11,590 nt of DNA from Candidatus Stahliibacteriota bacterium (GTDB taxonomy: Bacteria; Hydrothermota; UBA3073): contig DAOUSS010000030.1 in assembly GCA_030627085.1 (NCBI GenBank), positions 1 through 11,590 on the forward strand, given 5' to 3'. The first letter of the stretch is position 1, and each line of letters starts with the position of its first letter. Below the pieces are notes generated by a model. That model was given only the letters and a program-made list of their open reading frames with translations, was not told the DNA's origin and searched no databases. This document shows, in pieces, positions 6,687-11,590 of the stretch. The position numbers and the translations under genes were made by a program.

Positions 6687-6701
6687 TCTTTAGTTTTGCT
6701 T

Positions 6702-8765
6702 ATGTATGAAGAAGATAGAATAAGGAGAGTATCTAATCGGATAATAATAAAAAGACTTCTTGGATATCTGCGAGGGGAAAGGTGGTTCATAATAGGAGCA
6801 ATAGTATTGACCATCATACTCACTGGAATACAGCTCTCCCTTCCTTATCTCACAAAGATAGCTATAGACAACTATATAATATCTACTGTTCAGATAATCC
6901 AGCCAGAAGAAGAGGAGATAGAGCTTATTAAATCGTTTAATACAGAGGCACTTATACGACTGGATGAAGAAAAATTTGCTATAAAATCAAATACACTCTC
7001 ATCACTTCCTTCCTCATTTGTGCAAGAACTCTATAATGCTAAAAGACTTCAGGTAGAAAAATACTACCTCTTTAAGGCCCCATACAATGATATTATATGG
7101 AAAGTAGTTGACTACAGTGAGTTTAAGAATGTAAGGCTCATATCACATAATGCACTCAAAAAACTGAGTATAAAGGAGATATTAATCCTTCGTGCAAGTG
7201 ATATCAAGGGAGTGAAACATATTGCCTATATATTCCTCGCACTTTTAATTGTGCATCTTGGTATAACCTTTGCCTCGATATTTGCACTTGCGTATGCTGG
7301 ACAGATAGTTATGCATCGTATACGAGAGACGGTATTTACACACCTCCAGCGCCTAAAACTTTCCTTCTTTGACCGTATGCCATCCGGAAGACTTGTTACG
7401 AGAGCAACAAATGATATAGAAAAACTGAACGAGTTTTTTACAGATGTACTGACCGGTCTGTTCCAGGATGTATTCCAATGTGCAGGAGTCATGATTGTGA
7501 TGATTCATCTGGAGCCCAGGCTTTCACTGGTATCCTTTACGGTCGTACCACTTATAGCAGTAGCTATGTCCCTATTCAGAAGAAGGATAAGGAGGGTCTA
7601 TCAAAGAGCAAGACTGCTTCTCGCTAGGTTGAATTCAAAAATATCAGAAAGCCTTAATGGGATAAAGGTTATTCAGCTGTTTAACCAGGAAAGAAAAATA
7701 GCAGAAGATTTCCAAAATGTAAACGAGGATTACTATAAGGCTAACATGCAGCAAATATTAACGTATGGTGTGTTCAGACCAATTGTAGACATCCTTGCAT
7801 CTATAGCTATAGCACTGGTTTTATGGTATGGAGGGGGACAGATAATACAGAGCACTGTAACACTGGGCATACTTGTGGCGTTTCTCTCGTATATAAATAT
7901 GTTCTTCAGACCAATAATGGACATATCCGAGAGGTTTAATATTGCAGAGGAGGCAATGGCGGCTTCTGAACGTGTGTTTACCCTTCTGGATACAAAAGAG
8001 ATAGAGGAAAACCGGGGCAAAAAACGAAAAAAGAGATTTGAAGGAAAGATAGAGTTCAGAAATATATGGCATAGATATAAAGAGGAGTGGGTCTTAAAAG
8101 ATGTAAGTTTTACTGTGAATCCAAAAGAGCGAATAGCGATAGTCGGGCCCACAGGTGCTGGAAAGACATCTATAATAAGTCTTCTTCCAAGATTCTACGA
8201 GCCCGAAAAAGGAGAAATACTAATAGATGGTATATCTATTTCAGATTATAATGCAAATTTCCTGCGGCAAAATATAGGAATTGTAATGCAGGATGTATTT
8301 CTGTTTGCAGGCAGTATAAAGGATAATATAAGACTGCACAATCATAATGTAAGTGATGAGGATGTAAGAAAAGTGGCGGAGTATGTAAATGCTCACAGAT
8401 TTATTGAAAGTCTTCCTGAAGGATATGATACAGACGCCAAGGAAAGGGGTGCAAGGTTCTCTGTTGGTGAAGGGCAACTTCTTGCCTTTGCACGAGCACT
8501 TGCAGTAGACCCCGCAATTCTTGTACTGGATGAGGCAACCTCCTCTGTTGATTCGCAAACGGAAGCCCTTATACAGGATGCTATAGCAAAACTCTTAAAA
8601 GAGAGAACAAGTATAGTTATAGCACACCGGTTATCTACAATAAAAACAGTGGACAGAATACTTGTTATTGACAAGGGAAGGATAGTGGAAGAGGGGAGGC
8701 ATAGTGAGTTGATAAAAAAGAAGGGCATGTATTATGCCCTCTATAGATTGCAATATATGAAGTAG
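6702..8765 (+). CDS. ABC half-exporter with extracellular insertion (BmrD/TM288-like)
   Basis: This 687-residue partner subunit has its first membrane helix at about 28-50, then an inserted, mostly hydrophilic stretch of about 110 residues (62-170) before helix 2, predicted outside the membrane. The ATPase domain has Walker A GPTGAGKT at 482-489, a non-canonical signature FSVGE at 586-590, Walker B ending D610 with catalytic glutamate E611, and H-switch H642. Thus it supplies the competent Walker B, while its altered signature faces the degenerate site of the upstream subunit, matching known heterodimeric exporters. The extra TM1-TM2 domain and the length pair (575 plus 687) resemble Bacillus BmrC and BmrD. 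ATG 6702 is preferred over TTG 6696, though neither has a ribosome site and a repeat tract lies just upstream. It converges with the minus-strand nitrilase gene across 10 bases. Confidence 0.9.
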   Translation: MYEEDRIRRVSNRIIIKRLLGYLRGERWFIIGAIVLTIILTGIQLSLPYLTKIAIDNYIISTVQIIQPEEEEIELIKSFNTEALIRLDEEKFAIKSNTLSSLPSSFVQELYNAKRLQVEKYYLFKAPYNDIIWKVVDYSEFKNVRLISHNALKKLSIKEILILRASDIKGVKHIAYIFLALLIVHLGITFASIFALAYAGQIVMHRIRETVFTHLQRLKLSFFDRMPSGRLVTRATNDIEKLNEFFTDVLTGLFQDVFQCAGVMIVMIHLEPRLSLVSFTVVPLIAVAMSLFRRRIRRVYQRARLLLARLNSKISESLNGIKVIQLFNQERKIAEDFQNVNEDYYKANMQQILTYGVFRPIVDILASIAIALVLWYGGGQIIQSTVTLGILVAFLSYINMFFRPIMDISERFNIAEEAMAASERVFTLLDTKEIEENRGKKRKKRFEGKIEFRNIWHRYKEEWVLKDVSFTVNPKERIAIVGPTGAGKTSIISLLPRFYEPEKGEILIDGISISDYNANFLRQNIGIVMQDVFLFAGSIKDNIRLHNHNVSDEDVRKVAEYVNAHRFIESLPEGYDTDAKERGARFSVGEGQLLAFARALAVDPAILVLDEATSSVDSQTEALIQDAIAKLLKERTSIVIAHRLSTIKTVDRILVIDKGRIVEEGRHSELIKKKGMYYALYRLQYMK

Positions 8766-8775
8766 TAAACCATTT

Positions 8776-9570
8776 TTACTTCACTTCAATCCTGTATAAA
8801 TCCTTTCTTCTATCTTGAAATATATCGTTTCTTTCTGTAACCATCTTGTTTTGTGCCTCAAGAGGGTCACATTCAACAGTCCATACGCCTTGAGATTCCT
8901 CTCCAACCCTTATTAATATCTTTCCATCTGGTCTAACGACCTGGGATCTTCCTGTAAATGTGACTTCTCTTTCCTCTCCCATACGATTCGTAGTAATTAT
9001 GAAAACCCTGTTCTCAATAGCCCTTGTTATCATAGCATCCTGACAGTATGGAAGAACAAGATTGGTAGAATGTGCGATAATTTGTGCCCCTTTAAGGGCA
9101 AGAATTCTCCAGGGTTCTGGAAATATCCAGTCAAAGCAGACGAGAAGACCTACTTTTACCTGATTACTACCAATGGTTACATCAAATACAGGAAATCCAG
9201 TATCGCCCGGGGTAAAAAAAGATTTTTCCTTATTAAATAGATGTGCCTTGCGATATATTTTGATCTCCCCTTCAGGGGATAGAAGACAGGATGAATTATA
9301 GAGCCTCTCCCCTACTCTCTCTGCCATACCAAACACGAGAAAAAGGTTGTTATCTTTTACAATAGGAGTGAGATACTCTACAGTAGGACCAACAGCTTCC
9401 TCGGCAAGTGTGTCAAGTTCCTCCCTATCCTTAAATACATATCCAGTAAAGCACAGTTCCGGCAAAACGATAAGGGCGTTTTTCTCCCCTGAAAGCATCT
9501 CCTCTACTCTTTCAAGATTCCCTTTTTTGTCTCCAAAAACCGGGCTATATTGCAAAAAACCTACTCGCAT
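8776..9570 (-). CDS. Nitrilase-superfamily carbon-nitrogen hydrolase
   Basis: This 264-residue cytoplasmic protein has the Glu-Lys-Cys triad of the nitrilase superfamily. Counting from ATG 9570 these are E38 in LPELCFTGY, K108 in YRKAHLF and C145 in LVCFDWIFPE. Such enzymes hydrolyse amides (or, rarely, nitriles) through a cysteine thioester; likely substrates include omega-amides, deaminated glutathione or carbamoyl compounds, but none can be chosen from sequence. The length and full domain suggest an intact, stand-alone amidase. ATG 9570 is chosen over the adjacent GTG 9573 because AAGGA lies at good spacing from it; this site is formed by the last units of heptamer array B. The gene follows the GTPase gene on the same strand with a 110-base spacer and no visible promoter of its own, so it is probably co-transcribed. 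Confidence 0.9.
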   Translation of the reverse strand: MRVGFLQYSPVFGDKKGNLERVEEMLSGEKNALIVLPELCFTGYVFKDREELDTLAEEAVGPTVEYLTPIVKDNNLFLVFGMAERVGERLYNSSCLLSPEGEIKIYRKAHLFNKEKSFFTPGDTGFPVFDVTIGSNQVKVGLLVCFDWIFPEPWRILALKGAQIIAHSTNLVLPYCQDAMITRAIENRVFIITTNRMGEEREVTFTGRSQVVRPDGKILIRVGEESQGVWTVECDPLEAQNKMVTERNDIFQDRRKDLYRIEVK

Positions 9571-9572
9571 CA

Positions 9573-9677
9573 CTTATCCTTTTCACCTAACACCTGACAT
9601 CTAATCTCTAAAACCTATTACCTTACACATAACACATTCAACATTTCACATTTCACATCTCACATTCAACATCAAAC
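9573..9677 (-). repeat. Degenerate heptamer array B (GTGNNA[T/G] units)
   Basis: Read on the minus strand, fifteen 7-base units run without a phase break from 9677 down to 9573. The first is GTTTGAT, followed by forms such as GTGAGAT, GTGAAAT and later GTGTTAG; thirteen begin with G. As in array A, early units end in T and later ones mostly in G. The array fills almost the whole gap between the GTPase stop and the nitrilase start, with the G/T-rich strand in the mRNA sense, and its final units supply the nitrilase Shine-Dalgarno site. Confidence 0.85.
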
Positions 9678-9680
9678 ATT

Positions 9681-11003
9681 TTAGATCTCATTTAACACCG
9701 TCTTCAGAAGTACTTCCTCTATGTCTGGTTTTCCTATCTCCTCTAGTTCATATCTTACACGGGCATAAGGCTTTTGTATTTTTATTATCTTTATAATATC
9801 TATTGGGGTTGCCACCACTACTGAATCGCAAGGGATTTTGCTTATCGTCTCTTCAAGTTCTTTTATTTGCTGTTCGCTATATCCCATTGCAGGTAATACA
9901 CTTCCCGTTGTTGTGTATTTTTTGTAAGTGTCTCTTATAGAACCGATTGCATACGGTCTTGGGTCTATTATTTCCTTTGCCCCGAATCTCTTCGCCGCCA
10001 CAAATCCTGCACCATAAGCCATTCCTCCGTGGGTAACCGTTGGACCATCCTCTATCACCAGCACCTTTTTATCCTTTATAATATCAGGATTGGAAACCGA
10101 GATAGACGAATTTGCAAATATGACCGTAGCATCTGGATTTGCGGTTTTTATATTTTGCTTAAGTTTTTTTACATCCTTATCCTCTGCACTATCCATTTTG
10201 TTCACAACTATCACATCTGCCATACGCAGATTTGTTTCGCCCGGATGATAGAGAAGTTCATGTCCAGCTCTCAATGGGTCCACCACAACTATCAAAACAT
10301 CGGGTTTATAAAAGGGAAAGTCATTGTTTCCGCCATCCCATAGGATTACATCTGCTTCTTCTTCTGCCTTCCTTAGAATTTCACCATAATCAACACCTGC
10401 ATATACTACTACTCCTCTGTCTATAATAGGTTCATACTCTTCCCGTTCTTCGATTGTGCACTTATCCCTATCCAGGTCATCATAACTTGCAAATCTCTGA
10501 ACGACCTGTTTTTGAAGGTCCCCATAAGGCATAGGATGTCTTATAAGGCACACCCTTTTATTGTGTTTTTTAAGTATATCCGCAACTTTCCTTGATGTTT
10601 GACTCTTTCCGCAGCCTGTTCTTACTGCACACACTGCTGCAAGGGGTTTCCTGGATTCTATCATCGTGGATTTTGGACCGAGAAGCATAAAATCTGCGCC
10701 CGCAGACATCACTGTAGAGGCAAGATGCATAACATGGTTATGTGGAACATCGCTATAAGCAAATACAGCAACATCAACATTTAGGGTTTTTATAAGATGC
10801 GTTAATTCAGATTCCGGGTATATTGGGATACCTTTTTTATACATATTTCCTGCAAGGAAAGGTGGATACCTTCTGCCTTCAATATTTGGTATCTGAGTAG
10901 CGGTAAAACCCACAACCTCATACTCTTTATTGTTTCTGAATACCACATTAAAATTGTGGAAGTCTCTTCCAGCTGCTCCCATGATTATCACGCGTTTGGG
11001 CAT
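9681..11003 (-). CDS. Cyclic 2,3-diphosphoglycerate synthetase-like P-loop GTPase (COG2403-type)
   Basis: A 440-residue cytoplasmic protein with two parts. The N-terminal region begins with a nucleotide-binding-like GAAGRDFHNFNVVFR (9-23). The central P-loop domain has Walker A AVRTGCGKSQTS at 126-137, a Walker B-like ILWDGGNNDFPF at 220-231 and a guanine-specificity NKMD at 268-271. A conserved-looking glycine-rich block EDGPTVTHGGMAYGAG lies at 318-333. This architecture matches the family annotated as cyclic 2,3-diphosphoglycerate synthetase, which in methanogens makes the thermoprotective solute cyclic 2,3-diphosphoglycerate from 2,3-diphosphoglycerate and ATP. Many bacterial homologues are called only predicted GTPase, so the reaction here is not certain. 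ATG 11003 is supported by a strong ribosome site, and a clear promoter lies at 11112-11140. It is followed by the nitrilase gene on the same transcript. Confidence 0.85.
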   Translation of the reverse strand: MPKRVIIMGAAGRDFHNFNVVFRNNKEYEVVGFTATQIPNIEGRRYPPFLAGNMYKKGIPIYPESELTHLIKTLNVDVAVFAYSDVPHNHVMHLASTVMSAGADFMLLGPKSTMIESRKPLAAVCAVRTGCGKSQTSRKVADILKKHNKRVCLIRHPMPYGDLQKQVVQRFASYDDLDRDKCTIEEREEYEPIIDRGVVVYAGVDYGEILRKAEEEADVILWDGGNNDFPFYKPDVLIVVVDPLRAGHELLYHPGETNLRMADVIVVNKMDSAEDKDVKKLKQNIKTANPDATVIFANSSISVSNPDIIKDKKVLVIEDGPTVTHGGMAYGAGFVAAKRFGAKEIIDPRPYAIGSIRDTYKKYTTTGSVLPAMGYSEQQIKELEETISKIPCDSVVVATPIDIIKIIKIQKPYARVRYELEEIGKPDIEEVLLKTVLNEI

Positions 11004-11005
11004 AC

Positions 11006-11014
11006 AACCTCCTT
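11006..11014 (-). promoter_or_regulatory. Strong Shine-Dalgarno site for the GTPase gene
   Basis: On the minus strand AAGGAGGTT lies immediately before ATG 11003, a near-perfect anti-16S match, though with tight spacing. It fixes the start of the GTPase gene. Confidence 0.85.
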
Positions 11015-11034
11015 GAATGTTGTGTTTAACTACA

Positions 11035-11054
11035 CCTGCCTGCCATCAGACAGG
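11035..11054. repeat. Inverted repeat CCTGCCTG/CAGACAGG, short form
   Basis: CCTGCCTG and CAGACAGG flank a 4-base loop; the single mismatch becomes a G-U pair in minus-strand RNA. It lies in the predicted 5' leader of the GTPase mRNA, about 20 bases before the ribosome site. The same two arms recur at 11209-11248 with a longer loop. Confidence 0.65.
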
Positions 11055-11111
11055 GAGTACACAGAGAATGCTTGTCAATTTACAACTGGCGTTTTGGAAT
11101 GAAGGTGAGAT

Positions 11112-11140
11112 AGTATAACATAAAATCCCCAAAAAGTCAA
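11112..11140 (-). promoter_or_regulatory. Sigma70-type promoter for the GTPase-nitrilase operon
   Basis: On the minus strand TTGACT (11140-11135) and TATACT (11117-11112) are spaced by exactly 17 bases. Transcription would start near 11105, giving a leader of about 100 bases. The -35 box is followed by a T-run, as in the promoter at 4534. Confidence 0.82.
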
Positions 11141-11152
11141 GGGAAATCTATT

Positions 11153-11170
11153 GGCACTGTAAACAGTGCC
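11153..11170. repeat. Palindrome GGCACTGT/ACAGTGCC
   Basis: A perfect 8-bp inverted repeat with a 2-base centre lies just upstream (minus sense) of the -35 box at 11135-11140. It could be an operator or a member of a dispersed palindromic family; its ends resemble those of the element at 2736-2754. Confidence 0.7.
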
Positions 11171-11172
11171 CA

Positions 11173-11196
11173 ACCATATACCAGACGGTATATGGT
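11173..11196. repeat. Palindrome ACCATATACC/GGTATATGGT
   Basis: A perfect 10-bp inverted repeat with a 4-base loop (AGAC), two bases from the previous palindrome. Neither has a T-tract. Position upstream of the minus-strand promoter would suit regulator binding. Confidence 0.7.
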
Positions 11197-11202
11197 CGGT
11201 CC

Positions 11203-11253
11203 CCCTTCCCTGCCTGATGCCTGCTCTACCTTGGCGGGGACAGACAGGAAGGG
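11203..11253. repeat. Inverted repeat CCTGCCTG/CAGACAGG, long form
   Basis: Arms at 11203-11216 and 11241-11253 pair with one bulge and one mismatch around a 24-base loop. The inner arms are identical, including the mismatch, to those of the short element at 11035-11054, so the two look like variants of one repeat. Confidence 0.6.
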
Positions 11254-11270
11254 TAGATCAAGATTATAGA

Positions 11271-11302
11271 AAAAAGGGGCGTCAAATTCAACGCCCCTTT
11301 TT
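11271..11302 (-). terminator. Intrinsic terminator, probably bidirectional
   Basis: A-run plus GGGGCGT (11276-11282) pairs with ACGCCCC plus T-run (11291-11302) around an 8-base loop. On the minus strand it reads as a GC hairpin followed by a U-run, 26 bases after the stop of the exported-protein gene. It would also stop plus-strand transcription. Confidence 0.88.
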
Positions 11303-11327
11303 ATCTGGTTCAGTCTTGCTTTCGGTT

Positions 11328-11590
11328 CTACTTCATCAGCACGAGCTTCTTTGTTGTTTCATGGTTGTCTGTTACGAGCCTTGTGAAGTAGATTCCTGAG
11401 GGAAGATTCCTGTTATCCAATCTTATAATATGATAACCCGCCTCAAGCCTGTCGTCCACAAGTGTCTTTACCTCTCTGCCTGATACATCATAAACCTTAA
11501 GAGACACCCTTTCCTCTCTCGGTATACCAAACCTTATAGTCATATCATTCCTCGCTGGATTTGGATAAAGGGATAGGGAATGAACGATGG
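11328..11590 (-). CDS. C-terminal sorting/FlgD-like domain of a large exported protein (5' end outside window)
   Basis: Only the last 86 full codons are visible; the frame stays open to the right edge, so the ATG at 11543 is internal. The visible end carries the pattern of type IX secretion C-terminal sorting domains (type A) and related FlgD Ig-like domains: LYPNPARN, then strands with VSLKVYDVSGREVKTL, LEAGYH, LPSGIYF and a final basic TKKLVLMK. Such domains sit at the end of large secreted or surface proteins, often proteases or beta-propellers; the catalytic part lies outside the window. In Bacteroidetes the domain directs export through the type IX system and is removed; in WOR-3-like candidate phyla it is common even where the machinery is not evident. 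It ends just before an intrinsic terminator. Confidence 0.88.
   Translation of the reverse strand, partial: IVHSLSLYPNPARNDMTIRFGIPREERVSLKVYDVSGREVKTLVDDRLEAGYHIIRLDNRNLPSGIYFTRLVTDNHETTKKLVLMK

Noticed and set aside
6696..6701. TTG 6696 as start of the second ABC gene
   Set aside because: It adds only two residues, has no better ribosome site, and ATG 6702 is immediately available.
8766..8775. Terminator between the converging ABC and nitrilase genes
   Set aside because: The gap is 10 bases and no hairpin is visible in it or in the flanking gene ends.
10029..10426. Plus-strand ORFs within the GTPase gene
   Set aside because: They are antisense to conserved P-loop motifs of the GTPase; repeated low-complexity residues (I, Y, L, H) mark them as shadow frames.
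11166..11399. Plus-strand 77-codon ORF
   Set aside because: It runs through two inverted repeats and the terminator, and is antisense to the clearly coding C-terminal sorting domain; its composition is not protein-like.

Overview
The window is about 40% GC and densely coded, with bacterial sigma70-type promoters and Shine-Dalgarno sites. Several gene families are more familiar from archaea: archaemetzincin, a cyclic 2,3-diphosphoglycerate synthetase-like GTPase and a COG2236-like phosphoribosyltransferase. They sit beside a C-terminal secretion/sorting domain typical of Bacteroidetes/FCB-type bacteria and candidate phyla such as WOR-3. I infer an uncultured anaerobic, possibly thermophilic bacterium of that sort. 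The assignment is an inference from gene content, not a phylogenetic result.

Layout. 1-1905: three tightly coupled plus-strand genes with two ATGA stop/start overlaps: the 3' end of an archaemetzincin protease gene, a protein of unrecognised family, and a radical SAM enzyme. 2001-4447: plus-strand run of a class I methyltransferase, a purine-type phosphoribosyltransferase and a DHA1-like MFS efflux transporter. 4448-4712: regulatory spacer with a palindromic operator-like cluster, a near-consensus promoter (TTGACT, 17 nt, TATAAT), a leader hairpin and a possible 24-codon leader ORF. 4713-8765: two ABC half-exporters forming a likely heterodimeric multidrug-type pump of the BmrCD/TM287-288 kind, with complementary catalytic asymmetry. 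8776-11003: minus-strand pair of a nitrilase-superfamily amidohydrolase (distal) and the cyclic-DPG-synthetase-like GTPase (proximal), driven from a clear promoter at 11112-11140. 11004-11327: intergenic region with four inverted repeats and a bidirectional-looking terminator. 11328-11590: minus-strand 3' end of a large exported protein, of which only the C-terminal T9SS-type/FlgD-like domain is visible.

The most unusual content is non-coding. Two spacers, one between the ABC genes and one between the GTPase and the nitrilase, each hold about 15 degenerate heptamers in an unbroken 7-nt register (consensus roughly GTGNNA followed by T or G). Both read G/T-rich on the coding strand of their own operon and both go from T-ending to G-ending units. 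In the ABC spacer the same register appears to continue through A-rich heptamers and on to about 6634. I know of no named element with this description, although heptameric repeats (STRRs) are known from cyanobacteria.
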